From Pedococcus bigeumensis (GTDB taxonomy: Bacteria > Actinomycetota > Actinomycetes > Actinomycetales > Dermatophilaceae): a stretch of 64,000 nt of DNA. The stretch is from assembly GCF_006438965.1 (NCBI RefSeq), contig NZ_RCZM01000006.1:267912-331911 (forward strand). Reading direction: 5' to 3'. The notes under the pieces are model-generated. The model searched no databases. It saw only the letters and a program-made list of their open reading frames with translations, and was not told the origin of the DNA. The position numbers and the translations under genes are program-made. Numbering within the stretch: the stretch's first letter is position 1; each line of letters opens with the position of its first letter. This document shows, piece by piece, positions 25,077 to 34,767 of this stretch.

Positions 25077-26516
25077 TCAGCTTTCGCGGCGGGAGAGCGA
25101 CCAGTTCGCTCCCGATGCCGTGTCTTCGATGACGATGCCGGCCGCGCCCAGCTGGTCGCGGATCGCGTCAGCCGTGGCGAAGTCGCGGGCCGCCCGGGCC
25201 GCGGCGCGGGCCTCGAGCTGCACCTGCACCAGTACGTCCAGGGCGTCCTGCGCATCGCCGGCTCCGGTGTCGCTGCCGCCGCCCCAGTGCGGGTCGAGCG
25301 GGTTGACGCCGAGCAGGTCGGTCATGGCGACGACGGCGGCGAACGCCGTCGCGAGCGCCTCGTCGTCACCGTCGTCGATGGCGGTGTTGCCTGCCCGGAC
25401 GGTGTCGTGGACCACGGCGAGCGCGCCCGAGACGTTCAGGTCGTCGTCCATCGCCGCGGCATACAGGGCGGGCACGGTGCTGTGGTCGGGTGTCGTGGAC
25501 GTGCCCTCGGGCAGTGCCCGCAACGCCCGGGTGAGGAAGCCCTCGATCCGCTCGACGGTCGCTTCCGCCTCGCGCAGCGAGCCCTCGTGGTACTCGATGG
25601 TGGAGCGGTAGTGGGCGGCGGTGAGGTAGTAGCGCAGCGCCAGCGGGCGGGCGACCTTGGTGACCTCGGAGACGACCAGGCTGTTGCCGAGCGACTTGCT
25701 CATCTTCTCGCCGCCGACAGTGACCCAGGCGTTGTGCAGCCAGTAGGTCGCGAAGCCGAGGCCGGCCGCGTGCGACTGGGCCTGCTCGTTCTCGTGATGG
25801 GGGAACCGCAGGTCGACGCCGCCGCCGTGGATGTCGAACGCGTCGCCGAGGTACTTGCGCGCCATCGCCGAGCACTCGAGGTGCCAGCCCGGGCGGCCGG
25901 CGCCGAACGGCGTGGCCCACGACGCGGTGGCGGGCTCGGACTCCTTGCGGCCCTTCCAGAGAGCGAAGTCACGGGGGTCACGCTTGCCGCGCGGGTCGGC
26001 GTCCTCCGCGGCCTCCATGTCATCGATCTTCTGGTGGGTCAGCGAGCCGTACTCGGGGAAGCTCTTGACGTCGAAGTAGACGTCACCACTCTCGTCGGTC
26101 GCCGCATAGGCGTGGCCCTTGCCGACGAGGGTCTCCATCAGGTCGACCATCTCCGGGATGTGCCCGGTGGCGCGCGGCTCGTAGGTCGGGGGCAGCACAC
26201 CGAGCGAGTCGAGCGCAGCCGCCGTGGCGATCTCGTTGCGGTAGGACAGCGCGAACCACTGCTCGCCGGCGTCGGCCGACTTGGCGAGGATCTTGTCGTC
26301 GATGTCGGTCACGTTGCGGACCAGCGTGACGTCGTAGCCGTAGCGGCCCTCGAGCCACCGGCGCAGCACGTCGAACGCGACGGCGAACCGCACGTGACCG
26401 ATGTGGGGCGCGCCCTGCGTCGTGAGTCCACAGATGTAGAGGCCCACCCGACCGGGTTCCAGTGGGGTGAAGTCGCGCAGCTCGCGCGCGGCGGTGTCGT
26501 GCAGGCGAAGACTCAC
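25077..26516 (-). CDS. cysS: Cysteinyl-tRNA synthetase
   Basis: Class I synthetase charging tRNA-Cys. [19 protein letters not shown] holds the zinc cysteine and HIGH motif; [11 protein letters not shown] and [11 protein letters not shown] supply the other zinc ligands; [10 protein letters not shown] is the KMSKS loop. GTG 26516 is selected as start ([12 protein letters not shown]) because the longer frame to 26597 adds residues with no homology character. 479 aa, usual size. Not MshC, which has a different zinc-site context. Confidence 0.95.
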   Translation of the reverse strand: MSLRLHDTAARELRDFTPLEPGRVGLYICGLTTQGAPHIGHVRFAVAFDVLRRWLEGRYGYDVTLVRNVTDIDDKILAKSADAGEQWFALSYRNEIATAAALDSLGVLPPTYEPRATGHIPEMVDLMETLVGKGHAYAATDESGDVYFDVKSFPEYGSLTHQKIDDMEAAEDADPRGKRDPRDFALWKGRKESEPATASWATPFGAGRPGWHLECSAMARKYLGDAFDIHGGGVDLRFPHHENEQAQSHAAGLGFATYWLHNAWVTVGGEKMSKSLGNSLVVSEVTKVARPLALRYYLTAAHYRSTIEYHEGSLREAEATVERIEGFLTRALRALPEGTSTTPDHSTVPALYAAAMDDDLNVSGALAVVHDTVRAGNTAIDDGDDEALATAFAAVVAMTDLLGVNPLDPHWGGGSDTGAGDAQDALDVLVQVQLEARAAARAARDFATADAIRDQLGAAGIVIEDTASGANWSLSRRES

Positions 26517-26617
26517 GGGCGCAAGGCTACCTGCGGGACCACCCACCCACCGAAACGGCGAATGGCGAGCACCGCGCGGCCTACAGTGGGCGGACATCGG
26601 CGAGAGGGGACGGACAG

Positions 26618-26971
26618 ATGTGGGTACTCGGAACCTGGCTCAGCCTTGTCCCGGGAGTGCTCTACCTGCTGATCGCCGCGGGCGGCATCGTCGCCGTCGT
26701 GCGCAGCGGCAGCGGCGAGGTGTGGGCCCGGCTGGCGCTGCTCGGTCTCGGCTTGCTGGCGATCGGCCAGCTGTGCAGCTTCGCGCTGAACGGAGCCGTG
26801 CTGAGCGGGACCTACCCGCCGAACATGGGCATCTACACGGCCATCAGCCTGGTGGGCATCCTCGCGCACTTCGTCGGCTTCGCGCTGCTCGTCGCTTCAG
26901 CACTCTCCGGCCGCGCCCTCAGCGTCCGGCGTCGAGCCACTCCTGAAGGTGTGGTGCCTCCGCAGCGATGA
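26618..26971 (+). CDS. Small integral membrane protein, unknown function
   Basis: 117 aa with three predicted membrane helices (about 4-27, 36-58, 72-96) and a short basic tail ([14 protein letters not shown]). ATG start behind GAGAGGGGACGG. The 3' end overlaps the convergent MBL hydrolase gene by 53 bases, so the last 17 codons are shared antisense. Family not recognised. Confidence 0.65.
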   Translation: MWVLGTWLSLVPGVLYLLIAAGGIVAVVRSGSGEVWARLALLGLGLLAIGQLCSFALNGAVLSGTYPPNMGIYTAISLVGILAHFVGFALLVASALSGRALSVRRRATPEGVVPPQR

Positions 26972-27599
26972 CCGTGGCGTCGCCGTGCCCGGTCAGCACC
27001 ACCGTCTCGTCGGGCAGGGTGAGCAGCCGGTCACGGATCGACTCGATGATCGTGGGGAAGTCGCTGTAGGACCGCCCCGTCGCACCCGGCCCGCCGTTGA
27101 ACAGCGTGTCACCGGTGAAGACCACATCGAGCGCCGGCGCGTAGAGCGAGCACGAGCCGGGCGTGTGGCCGGGCGTGTGGATGACGTGCAGGTCGACGTC
27201 GCCGACCGTGATCACCTGCCCGTCGGCCAGGTCGACGTCGGGGGTGACGGGGTACAGCTCATCCCAGAGCATCCGGTCCGCGGGATGCAGGTATGCCGGG
27301 GCGCGCGTTCCGTCGCACACCTCGGCGACCGCGTTGATGTGGTCGTTGTGGGCGTGCGTGGAGATGACAGCGGTGACCCGGCGCTCGAGGTCGATCGACT
27401 TCACGATCTTCCGACCGTCGTGGGCGGCGTCGATGACGACGCACTCCTTGTCGTCGCCGACCACCCAGACGTTGTTGTCGACCGCCCAGCTGCCACCGTC
27501 GAGCTCGAAGGTGCCGGACGTGACGATCCGGTCCACCCGGACGCCGCCCGCGGACGGTGTGATCGCCGGCATACCCGCGTCGTTGCCCTGCTCGCTCAC
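26919..27599 (-). CDS. Metallo-beta-lactamase-fold hydrolase of the mycothiol formaldehyde pathway
   Basis: MBL fold with [12 protein letters not shown] (HxHxDH), [25 protein letters not shown] and LTGHGDATV, which complete the dinuclear metal site. 226 aa. The start overlaps the stop of the mycothiol-dependent dehydrogenase gene (ATGA), the standard actinobacterial arrangement. It probably hydrolyses the formyl-mycothiol thioester produced by that dehydrogenase, a role inferred from context. Confidence 0.85.
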   Translation of the reverse strand: MSEQGNDAGMPAITPSAGGVRVDRIVTSGTFELDGGSWAVDNNVWVVGDDKECVVIDAAHDGRKIVKSIDLERRVTAVISTHAHNDHINAVAEVCDGTRAPAYLHPADRMLWDELYPVTPDVDLADGQVITVGDVDLHVIHTPGHTPGSCSLYAPALDVVFTGDTLFNGGPGATGRSYSDFPTIIESIRDRLLTLPDETVVLTGHGDATVIAAEAPHLQEWLDAGR

Positions 27600-28681
27600 A
27601 GGACCACCACGGACCGCAGGACCTCGCCGCGTTCCATCTTCTCGAAGGCACCCTCGATGGCGTCGAGCCCGATCCGCTCCGACACGAACGCGTCGAGGTC
27701 GAACCGGCCCTGCCGGTAGAGGTCGACCAGCATCGGGAAGTCGCGGCTCGGCAGGCAGTCGCCGTACCAGCTGGACTTGAGCGCGCCACCACGACCGAAG
27801 ATCTCGATCATCGGCAGGGTGACCTGCTTGTCCGGCGTCGGGACACCGACGAGGACCACCGTGCCGGCCAGATCTCGGGCGTAGAACGCCTGCTCGTAGG
27901 TCTCCGGCCGACCAACCGCCTCGACCACGACGTCGGCGCCGAAGCCACCCGTGAGCTCACGGATCCGCTCGACCACGTCCTCGGTCCCGCCGTTCACCGT
28001 GTGGGTGGCGCCGAAGGACTTCGCAGTCTCGAGCTTCCGGTCGTCGACGTCGACGGCGATGATCGTCGTCGCGCCCGCGATCGAGGCACCGGCGATGGCG
28101 GCGTTGCCGACACCACCGCAGCCGATGACGGCGATCGAGTCGCCGCGACCGATGCCCCCGGTGTTCACGGCGGCGCCGAAGCCGGCCATCACGCCGCACC
28201 CCAGCAGCCCGACGGCGGCCGCGTCGGCCTCCGCGTCGACCTTGGTGCACTGGCCGGCGGCAACGAGGGTCTTCTCGATGAAGGCGCCGATGCCGAGCGC
28301 GGGGCTCAGCTCGGTGCCGTCCTCGAGGGTCATCTTCTGCTTCGCGTTGTGGGTGTTGAAGCAGTACCAGGGCTTGCCCTTGGCGCAGGCGCGGCACTGT
28401 CCGCAGACGGCACGCCAGTTGAGGATGACGAAGTCGCCGGGCGCGACGTCGGTGACGCCAGCGCCGACCGACTCTACGACCCCGGCGGCCTCGTGGCCGA
28501 GCAGGAACGGGAACTCGTCGTTGATGCCGCCCTCGCGGTAGTGCAGGTCGGTGTGGCAGACCCCGCAGGAGTGGATCTGCACGACGGCCTCGCCCGGTCC
28601 GGGGTCGGGCACGACGACGTCGACGAGCTCGACGTCGGCCCCCTTGCTGCGGGCGATGACTCCCTTGACGGTCTGCGGCAT
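27596..28681 (-). CDS. S-(hydroxymethyl)mycothiol dehydrogenase
   Basis: Zinc- and NAD-dependent medium-chain alcohol dehydrogenase that oxidises the formaldehyde-mycothiol adduct and can also reduce S-nitrosomycothiol (MscR). Catalytic zinc motif [26 protein letters not shown], structural zinc cysteines [15 protein letters not shown], and NAD-binding [14 protein letters not shown] are present. 361 aa. Upstream coding extension to 28765 is rejected in favour of ATG 28681. With mshA and mshD elsewhere in the window, a working mycothiol system is implied. Confidence 0.9.
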   Translation of the reverse strand: MPQTVKGVIARSKGADVELVDVVVPDPGPGEAVVQIHSCGVCHTDLHYREGGINDEFPFLLGHEAAGVVESVGAGVTDVAPGDFVILNWRAVCGQCRACAKGKPWYCFNTHNAKQKMTLEDGTELSPALGIGAFIEKTLVAAGQCTKVDAEADAAAVGLLGCGVMAGFGAAVNTGGIGRGDSIAVIGCGGVGNAAIAGASIAGATTIIAVDVDDRKLETAKSFGATHTVNGGTEDVVERIRELTGGFGADVVVEAVGRPETYEQAFYARDLAGTVVLVGVPTPDKQVTLPMIEIFGRGGALKSSWYGDCLPSRDFPMLVDLYRQGRFDLDAFVSERIGLDAIEGAFEKMERGEVLRSVVVL

Positions 28682-28691
28682 GCGTTGCTCC

Positions 28692-29183
28692 TTAGTTGAG
28701 GGGCCGGACGAGCGCGGTCGCGATGGCGGCGATGCCCTCGTCGCGGCCGGTGAGCCCGAGCCCATCGGTGGTCGTCCCGCTCAGCGACACCGGGGCCCCC
28801 ACGCACGCTGTCATGGCATCCTGCGCTTCGGCGCGGCGGGGGCCGATCTTGGGCCGGTTACCGATCACCTGCACGGCCACGTTGCCGATCTCGAACCCGG
28901 CAGCCCGCACGATCCCGGCGGCCTCGCCCAGCAACGTCAGCCCGGACGCCCCCTCGAGCTCGGGTCGGTCGGTCCCGAAGTGCACCCCGAGGTCGCCGAG
29001 CCCGGCGGCGGAGAACAGCGCGTCACAGGCTGCGTGGCACGCGACGTCCGCGTCGGAGTGGCCGTCGAGACCACGCTGCCCGGGCCAGTGAAGACCGGCC
29101 AGCCACAGCTCGCGGTCGCCACTCCTTGCGAACGCGTGCACGTCGACCCCGACGCCCGTGCGCGGCATACCGGAACTCACCAT
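28692..29183 (-). CDS. ispF: 2-C-methyl-D-erythritol 2,4-cyclodiphosphate synthase
   Basis: MEP-pathway enzyme. GVGVDVHAF gives the DxH metal ligands, [14 protein letters not shown] the family signature, and [11 protein letters not shown] plus [19 protein letters not shown] the CMP-binding parts. About 163 aa. Start uncertain among 29195, 29183 and 29168. ispD lies about 0.7 kb away on the same strand with one GNAT gene inserted in opposite orientation. Confidence 0.92.
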   Translation of the reverse strand: MVSSGMPRTGVGVDVHAFARSGDRELWLAGLHWPGQRGLDGHSDADVACHAACDALFSAAGLGDLGVHFGTDRPELEGASGLTLLGEAAGIVRAAGFEIGNVAVQVIGNRPKIGPRRAEAQDAMTACVGAPVSLSGTTTDGLGLTGRDEGIAAIATALVRPLN

Positions 29184-29270
29184 GACCCCATCCAACCATT
29201 CGGGCGGACGGACCCGGCCATCGGAAAACCCGTCGAGCTGGGCCGGCAGCTCGCACTAGCGTTGGCGCGC

Positions 29271-29882
29271 ATGACCGCTCCCGCCGCCCCCTCCCCGACG
29301 CCCCTGACCGTCCCCGTCCTCAGCGACGAGCTCGTCACGCTGCGACCGCACGAACAGGACGACCTCGATGCCGTCTACGAGCGGTGCATCGACCCGGTGA
29401 CCCAGCGGTTCACGACCATCCCGCTGGAGTACACGCGGGAGATGGCCCAGGAGTACCTCGCCGGCCTCTTCGAGCCATCGGCCGGGCGCATCTCGTGGGC
29501 CATCGAGGTCGACGGCTGCTATGCCGGGTCGATCGACCTGCGCGCCCTGCCCGTCGACGACGGCGCCGGCGACCTCGGGTACGTCACCCACCCGGCGTTC
29601 CGTGGCCGCGGAGTGATGTCCGGGGCGGTCCGGCTCGTGGCGGCGCACGTCTTCGACACGCTCGGCTGGCAGCGGGTCCGCTGGCAGGCGCACGCCGGCA
29701 ACTGGGGCAGCGCGAAGGCGGTCTGGCGAGCAGGCTTCCCCGTGCCGACGTTCGTGCCGGACCTGCTCATCGAGCGCGGCCAGATGATCGACGGCTGGAT
29801 CAGCACCCTGCACGCCGATGCCACCCGTGAGCCGGTCGCTGCGTGGGACGAGGTGCGCGCGGCCCTGTCCTCGTCGATCTAG
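29271..29882 (+). CDS. GNAT-family acetyltransferase (RimJ-like)
   Basis: 203 aa. VTLRPHEQDDLDAVYERC, GDLGYVTHPAFRGRGVMSGAVRLV (acetyl-CoA binding loop) and RVRWQAHAGNWGSAKAVWRAGF are typical of the RimJ/RimL-type N-acetyltransferase group. It lies between ispF and ispD on the opposite strand and its stop overlaps that of ispD by four bases. Substrate unknown. Start ATG 29271 chosen from the DUF-free N-terminus; the longer open frame to 28551 crosses ispF. Confidence 0.82.
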   Translation: MTAPAAPSPTPLTVPVLSDELVTLRPHEQDDLDAVYERCIDPVTQRFTTIPLEYTREMAQEYLAGLFEPSAGRISWAIEVDGCYAGSIDLRALPVDDGAGDLGYVTHPAFRGRGVMSGAVRLVAAHVFDTLGWQRVRWQAHAGNWGSAKAVWRAGFPVPTFVPDLLIERGQMIDGWISTLHADATREPVAAWDEVRAALSSSI

Positions 29883-30550
29883 TCGCCGAGATGGCGCTCG
29901 GCGGTGGCGAGGTCGTCCGGCGTCGTGATCTTGAAGGCCAGCCGGTCTCCCTCGACGACCCGCACGTGGCCGCCCATCCGCTCGACCAGCGCCGCGTCGT
30001 CGGTGGCCTGCTCGCCCGAGGCGTGGGCGTGCACCAGCACCTCGCGCAGGAACGCCTGCGGGGTCTGAATGGCGCGCAGCGTGGCGCGGTCGGGAGTGGC
30101 AGTGACCCGCCCGGCAGCGTCGACCACCTTGACGGTGTCCGAGACGGGTATGCCGGGCACGACAGCAGGGTGCCCGGAGCGCACCTCGTGCACGAGGCGG
30201 GAGAACAGGCTCGCGGGAGCGAGGGCGCGGGCGGCGTCGTGGACCAGGACGATGCCGTCTCCCGGTCGCAGCGCCGCGAGGCCCGCGGCCACGGAGTCGG
30301 TGCGTTCGGCGCCACCGGCGACCACGTCGACATCGCCGGGACGACTGCTCCGGGACGCGATCGCGCCCGCCTCCCTGAGATGGGAAGCGGGCGCGACCAC
30401 GACTACGTGTGAAACCTCAGGCGCCGTCATGGCGCGCTGGATGGCGTGCTCGAGCAACGGCATACCCGCCAGGACCACGAAGGCCTTGGGCTGGGCGGCG
30501 CCGAGCCGAGTGCCTTGCCCTCCAGCGACGAGGACGACGGCAACGCTCAG
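29879..30550 (-). CDS. ispD: 2-C-methyl-D-erythritol 4-phosphate cytidylyltransferase with apparent CTG start
   Basis: MEP-pathway CTP-dependent cytidylyltransferase. The nucleotide-binding N-terminus [20 protein letters not shown] continues [15 protein letters not shown] without a frameshift, and [25 protein letters not shown] and TDDAALVER follow. The first canonical start in frame (GTG 30478) would delete the essential GGQGTRLG loop. The only sensible start is CTG 30550-30548, overlapping the carD stop as CTGA; there is no ATG, GTG or TTG upstream in frame nearby. 223 aa then, normal size. Confidence 0.85.
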   Translation of the reverse strand: MSVAVVLVAGGQGTRLGAAQPKAFVVLAGMPLLEHAIQRAMTAPEVSHVVVVAPASHLREAGAIASRSSRPGDVDVVAGGAERTDSVAAGLAALRPGDGIVLVHDAARALAPASLFSRLVHEVRSGHPAVVPGIPVSDTVKVVDAAGRVTATPDRATLRAIQTPQAFLREVLVHAHASGEQATDDAALVERMGGHVRVVEGDRLAFKITTPDDLATAERHLGD

Positions 30551-31029
30551 GAGGCGAGCACCTCGTCGAGGATGGCCTCGGCCTTGTCCTCGTTCGTCTT
30601 CTCGGCAAGCGCGAGCTCGGAGACGAGGATCTGGCGAGCCTTGGCGAGCATGCGCTTCTCGCCGGCCGACAGGCCACGGTCCTTGTCACGACGCCACAGG
30701 TCGCGGACGACCTCGGCCACCTTGATGACATCGCCGGAGGCGAGCTTCTCGAGGTTGGCCTTGTAGCGGCGCGACCAGTTGGTCGGCTCCTCGGTGTGGG
30801 GGGCGCGAAGGACGGCGAAGACCTTGTCCAGGCCCTCCTGTCCGACAACGTCCCGAACGCCGATGTCCTCGCAGTTGTCTGCTGGGACCTCGATCGTCAG
30901 GTCGCCCTGGGCCACCTTGAGCTTGAGGTAGATCTTCTCCTCGCCCTTGATCGTGCGGGTATTGATTTCTTCGATGAGTGCAGCCCCGTGGTGGGGGTAC
31001 ACGACCGTCTCGCCGACCTTGAAAACCAT
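30547..31029 (-). CDS. carD: CarD-family RNA polymerase-binding regulator
   Basis: 160 aa. N-terminal RNA-polymerase-interaction domain ([20 protein letters not shown]) and C-terminal helical DNA-binding domain ([26 protein letters not shown] with the basic [18 protein letters not shown]). In mycobacteria CarD stabilises open complexes at rRNA and housekeeping promoters. Directly upstream of ispD, as in many actinobacteria. About 200 bases of leader lie ahead, with AT-rich ATATCACG near 31058. Confidence 0.95.
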   Translation of the reverse strand: MVFKVGETVVYPHHGAALIEEINTRTIKGEEKIYLKLKVAQGDLTIEVPADNCEDIGVRDVVGQEGLDKVFAVLRAPHTEEPTNWSRRYKANLEKLASGDVIKVAEVVRDLWRRDKDRGLSAGEKRMLAKARQILVSELALAEKTNEDKAEAILDEVLAS

Positions 31030-31236
31030 GTGCTGTTTTCCCCTTTCGCGACTCTCAGAATATCACGCCACGCCGACGTCACGAAAGCCGACGAGAATGC
31101 GTTTGCGCAGGTCAGGGGCATGCAAAGGCCTTGCGGGGCAACGATTTCGGTCTTGACAGAATGGCTACTTCCGTGCAACGCGCAAGGGTGCGCACTCCCG
31201 GGCACACGGCTGGCAGGTGGCCGCTAGGCTGTCCCC

Positions 31237-31794
31237 GTGATCCGCCGAACCCCGCTGGCCCCGCGTTCCGGAGGCCGTTCCACCAGCCCGCGACCGTCCC
31301 TGCGACACATCCTGCCGGTGGCCGTGGCCTGCGCCGCCCTGGCGCTGTCGGCCTGCCAGACGCAGTCACCGATCCAGACGGACGTCACCTACGTCCCCGC
31401 CGACGGTGTGCCCGTGGACCTCGGCTCGGTCCAGGTGCGCGACCTCGTGGTCGTCAGCGGTGGCAAGGACAAGCCCGGCGTGCTCTCCGCGTCGGTCAGC
31501 AACACCAGCGGTGAGGCACAGCGGCTCGCATTCGCGCTCCCGCAGGCCCAGCCCGTCTATGCCGAGGCCCCCGCCTACTCCGAGCGCCGCCTGTCCGACG
31601 CGAGCCAGGTGCAGCTGCCCGACGTGCCGGTGAGTCCCGGCGATGTCGTCCAGCTCAGCGTGCAGTCGCAGAACCGACCGGCCGTCCTGGTCCTCGTGCC
31701 GGTGCTTGCCGCCAGTGGCTACTACGCCAGCCTGGCGCCGACCGCTCCGCCGGCGACGAGCACCGCGACCGCAACGGCCACCGCCACCCCCTGA
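31237..31794 (+). CDS. Lipoprotein of unknown function
   Basis: 185 aa from GTG 31237. A long basic N-region, hydrophobic core and lipobox LALSAC (Cys about 40) mark a lipoprotein. The exported domain has beta-rich sequence (VQVRDLVVVSGGKDKPGVLS; GDVVQLSVQ), like the copper-chaperone PCu(A)C or DUF461 fold but without its Met/His ligands. The C-terminus is an Ala/Thr repeat. Stands alone. Confidence 0.75.
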   Translation: MIRRTPLAPRSGGRSTSPRPSLRHILPVAVACAALALSACQTQSPIQTDVTYVPADGVPVDLGSVQVRDLVVVSGGKDKPGVLSASVSNTSGEAQRLAFALPQAQPVYAEAPAYSERRLSDASQVQLPDVPVSPGDVVQLSVQSQNRPAVLVLVPVLAASGYYASLAPTAPPATSTATATATATP

Positions 31795-31863
31795 TCACCG
31801 ACGCCTGACCAGCGGCTCCTGACCAGCCCCCATGGTGACCAGTTCCGCCGTGCTGCGCCCGTC

Positions 31864-32547
31864 TCAGTCGCTCTCGAACTTGTAGCCCAGTCCCCGCACG
31901 GTCACGATGTGCCGCGGGTCGGCCGGGTCGGGTTCGATCTTGGCGCGCAGCCGCTTCACGTGGACGTCGAGGGTCTTGGTGTCGCCGACATAGTCGCTGC
32001 CCCAGACCCGGTCGATGAGCTGCATCCGGGTGAGCACGCGCCCGGTGTTGCGCAGCAGCATCTCGAGCAGCTCGAACTCCTTGAGTGGCAGCTGCGTCGG
32101 CTCGCCGGAGACGGTGACGATGTGGCGCTCGACGTCCATCCGCACCGGACCGGCCTCGATCGTCGCCGGCAGCAGGTCCTCGGGCTCGGCGAGTCTGCGC
32201 AGCACAGCCTTGATCCGGGCCAGCAGCTCGCGGGAGGAGTACGGCTTTGTCACGTAGTCGTCCGCGCCGATCTCGAGGCCCACGACCTTGTCGATCTCGC
32301 TGTCCTTGGCGGTGAGCATGATGACGGGGACGTTTGACCGCGACCGGATCGCACGGCACACCTCGGTGCCTGACAGGCCCGGGAGCATCAGGTCGAGGAG
32401 CACGAGGTCGGCACCCGACCGGTCGAAGTCCTCGAGCGCCTCGGGGCCGGTTTCGGCCACGGCGACTTCGTAGCCCTCCTTGCGGAGCAGGTAGGACAAG
32501 GGGTCCGAGAACGAGATCTCGTCCTCGACGACCAGGATGCGCGTCAT
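31864..32547 (-). CDS. regX3: Response regulator RegX3 (phosphate)
   Basis: OmpR/PhoB-type regulator, 227 aa: receiver domain with Asp9/Glu10, phospho-acceptor Asp52 and Lys101, then a winged-helix domain ending VHVKRLRAKIEPDPADPRHIVTVRGLGYKFE. The start overlaps the stop of the sensor kinase (ATGA). Pairing with a SenX3 type kinase and adjacency to phoU identify the phosphate-starvation system. Direct Pho boxes in the window (33832-33860, 60734-60751) are its probable targets. Confidence 0.93.
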   Translation of the reverse strand: MTRILVVEDEISFSDPLSYLLRKEGYEVAVAETGPEALEDFDRSGADLVLLDLMLPGLSGTEVCRAIRSRSNVPVIMLTAKDSEIDKVVGLEIGADDYVTKPYSSRELLARIKAVLRRLAEPEDLLPATIEAGPVRMDVERHIVTVSGEPTQLPLKEFELLEMLLRNTGRVLTRMQLIDRVWGSDYVGDTKTLDVHVKRLRAKIEPDPADPRHIVTVRGLGYKFESD

Positions 32548-33758
32548 GCCTGTGGTGCTCCTTGGGTGGTGGGCGATGGGTATGCCGGGTGGTCGGGTGA
32601 CGAGGCCACCTGGTTGGTTTGGCTGCCGGTGCGGTCGGCTGCGGCGGGCAGGCGGATCGTGAACGTCGAGCCGCGCCCCTCCTCGCTCCACACGTCGACG
32701 TCGCCGCCGTGGTTGGCGCAGATGTGCTTGACGATGGCCAGGCCCAGACCGGTCCCGCCGGTGGCGCGCGACCGGGCGTCGTCGACGCGATAGAACCGTT
32801 CGAAGATGCGGCCCTGTTCGTCGGCCGGGATGCCCTGCCCCTGGTCGGTCACGGTGATTTCGACCATCTCGCCGACGAGGCGGCCACCCACGGCCACCCG
32901 GGTGCCGGCTTCGGAGTAGTTGACGGCGTTGCCGACGAGGTTGCGCACGGCGGTGACGAGCAGGTCCTCGTCGCCGAAGACCTTCAGGTCCGGGGCGCAG
33001 GCCTCGGCGATCTCGATCTGCTTCGCGTCGGCGCCGACCCGGGAGTAGTCGATGGCCTCGTGGACGGCGGCGGTCACGTCGACCAGGCGGGGTTCATGCA
33101 GCGTGTCGGCGACCTGCAAGCGGGACAGGTCGACGATCTCCTTGACCAGCTGGGCCAGGCGGTGGCTCTCCACCTGCATCCGCGAGGCGAACCGCTCGAC
33201 GGCCTCCGGGTCGTCCTTGGCGTCCTGGATCGCCTCGGCCAGCAGGCCGAGTCCTCCGACGGGGGTCTTCAGCTCGTGGCTGACGTTGGCCACGAAGTCA
33301 CGCCGGACCTCCTCGACCCGACGGGCCTGGGTGTGGTCCTCCACGAGGAGCAGGACGTGGTCGCTGCCCAACGGGGCCACTCGGGCCTGCATGAACGACC
33401 GGGCCTGTCCGAGGGGACCGCGGGACAGCTCGAGCTGGGACTCGCGGATCACACCGTCGCGACGCACCTGTCTGGCCAGATGGCGCAGCTCGCGGTGAAC
33501 CAGCTCCTTGCCCCTGACCAGGCCGTAGGCGGTCGCGGAGGGCGAGTTGTTGATCACCTCGTCTGCGGAGTCGACGACGATCGCGCTGGACCGCAGGACG
33601 GCCAGGACGTCGGCGACGCCTGCGGGCAGCGCCGGGACGGGCACGGTCGGCGGCATACTGGTCTGCTGGCGCTCGGAGTAGCGCACGGCGACCACGGCCA
33701 GGGCGCCGGTCAGGAGCCCGGCGAACCCGGCCAGGACAGCAGCGCTGGTCGCATCCAC
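32544..33758 (-). CDS. senX3: Sensor histidine kinase SenX3
   Basis: One or two N-terminal membrane segments (about 6-27), a PAS-like region, HisKA with phospho-accepting His161 (FVANVSHELKTPVGG), and the HATPase domain (N box NLVGNAVNYSE, DQGQGIP, GTGLGLAIVKH). GTG 33758 is the preferred start by comparison with the usual short N-terminus; ATG 33797 is possible. 404 aa. Divergent from phoU across a Pho box, consistent with phosphate autoregulation. Confidence 0.92.
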   Translation of the reverse strand: MDATSAAVLAGFAGLLTGALAVVAVRYSERQQTSMPPTVPVPALPAGVADVLAVLRSSAIVVDSADEVINNSPSATAYGLVRGKELVHRELRHLARQVRRDGVIRESQLELSRGPLGQARSFMQARVAPLGSDHVLLLVEDHTQARRVEEVRRDFVANVSHELKTPVGGLGLLAEAIQDAKDDPEAVERFASRMQVESHRLAQLVKEIVDLSRLQVADTLHEPRLVDVTAAVHEAIDYSRVGADAKQIEIAEACAPDLKVFGDEDLLVTAVRNLVGNAVNYSEAGTRVAVGGRLVGEMVEITVTDQGQGIPADEQGRIFERFYRVDDARSRATGGTGLGLAIVKHICANHGGDVDVWSEEGRGSTFTIRLPAAADRTGSQTNQVASSPDHPAYPSPTTQGAPQA

Positions 33759-33831
33759 ACCATCAATGTACGGGGCGCCGAACCGCCTTCCGAGCACGAA
33801 ACGACACGCCGGTGCACGGCCGTACCCAGAT

Positions 33832-33860
33832 GTTCACCTGAGGTCACCCGATCGTTCACT
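33832..33860 (+). promoter_or_regulatory. Pho box: three direct repeats at 11-nt spacing
   Basis: GTTCACC (33832), GTCACCC (33843) and GTTCACT (33854) recur every 11 bases, the arrangement of PhoP/RegX3 sites in actinobacteria. About 67 bases ahead of phoU and 75 from the divergent senX3 start, so it could control both. Confidence 0.8.
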
Positions 33861-33926
33861 GCCTCGTGGGAGCCTCGGCTCGCACGCACCACCGCACCCA
33901 TCGGTGCCCACAACCCTAGGGAAGCA

Positions 33927-34616
33927 ATGCGCAACGCCTTTCACGAGGACCTGGACACCATCTCCGACCAGCTGGTCGAGATGACACGGCTGGCCGGGTC
34001 CGCCATGGCCCGAGCCACCACGGCGCTGCTCGACGCCGACATCCAGCTCGCCGAGTCGGTCATCGACGCCGACAAAGAGCTCGACCGGATGCGCGAGGGC
34101 CTCGATGCCCTCTCCATCGACCTGCTGGCTCGCCAGCAGCCGGTCGCCACCGACCTCCGCATGGTGGTCACCAGCATGCGGATGAGCGCGGACCTCGAGC
34201 GGATGGGCGACCTCGCCCGGCACGTCGCCAAGGTCGCCCGGCTGCGCTACCCCGAGTCCGCGGTGCCGGCCGACATCCGCGCCACGATCCTGCAGATGGG
34301 CCAGGTGGCCGAGCGCATCGTCGCCAAGTGCGGACAGGTCATCGCGGCCAAGGACGTCGAGGACGCCAAGACCCTCGAGCGCGACGACGACGCGATGGAC
34401 GAGCTGCACCGCACGCTGTTCAGCCACCTCATCGACGGGACGTGGAAGCACGGCACCGAAGCTGCGGTCGACATGACCCTGGTGGGTCGCTACTACGAGC
34501 GGTTCGCCGACCACGCGGTCTCGGTCGCGCACCGCGTCGTATACCTGGTCACCGGCGAATGGGATGTCGCCGAGGACCACGAGGAGCAGGAGGACCGCAG
34601 CCCCGGGCTGCGGTGA
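33927..34616 (+). CDS. phoU: Phosphate signalling protein PhoU
   Basis: 229 aa, two helical PhoU repeats with the metal-binding E/D-xxx-D signatures (DADKELDRMREGLDALSIDLL; MRMSADLERMGDLARHVAK; MTLVGRYYERFADHAVSVA). Couples PstSCA transport to the SenX3-RegX3 kinase. Divergent from senX3 across a Pho box. Start ATG 33927 follows GGGAAGC. A strong terminator follows. Confidence 0.95.
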   Translation: MRNAFHEDLDTISDQLVEMTRLAGSAMARATTALLDADIQLAESVIDADKELDRMREGLDALSIDLLARQQPVATDLRMVVTSMRMSADLERMGDLARHVAKVARLRYPESAVPADIRATILQMGQVAERIVAKCGQVIAAKDVEDAKTLERDDDAMDELHRTLFSHLIDGTWKHGTEAAVDMTLVGRYYERFADHAVSVAHRVVYLVTGEWDVAEDHEEQEDRSPGLR

Positions 34617-34634
34617 CCACGGCTCCCTGGATGA

Positions 34635-34680
34635 GGGGCCCGGTATGCCGTGGGGGCGGCACACCGGGCCCCTTTCTCTT
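34635..34680 (+). terminator. Rho-independent terminator after phoU
   Basis: GGGGCCCGG (34635-34643) pairs with CCGGGCCCC (34664-34672), with an inner GCCG/CGGC pair, then TTTCTCTTTTC. The left arm includes the recurrent word GGTATGCC. Confidence 0.9.
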
Positions 34681-34767
34681 TTCGTCCCTCCCGGCTCTCA
34701 ACCTGCGGCACACTGACCCGCGTCTAGAGGTCATGAGCATCGTTGCTGCCGTCGGGGGAGGGTCGCC

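Noticed and set aside
30479-30550. Apparent N-terminal truncation or frameshift of ispD
   Set aside because: Careful re-reading of the reverse strand gives one continuous frame through [12 protein letters not shown]; only the start codon is odd.
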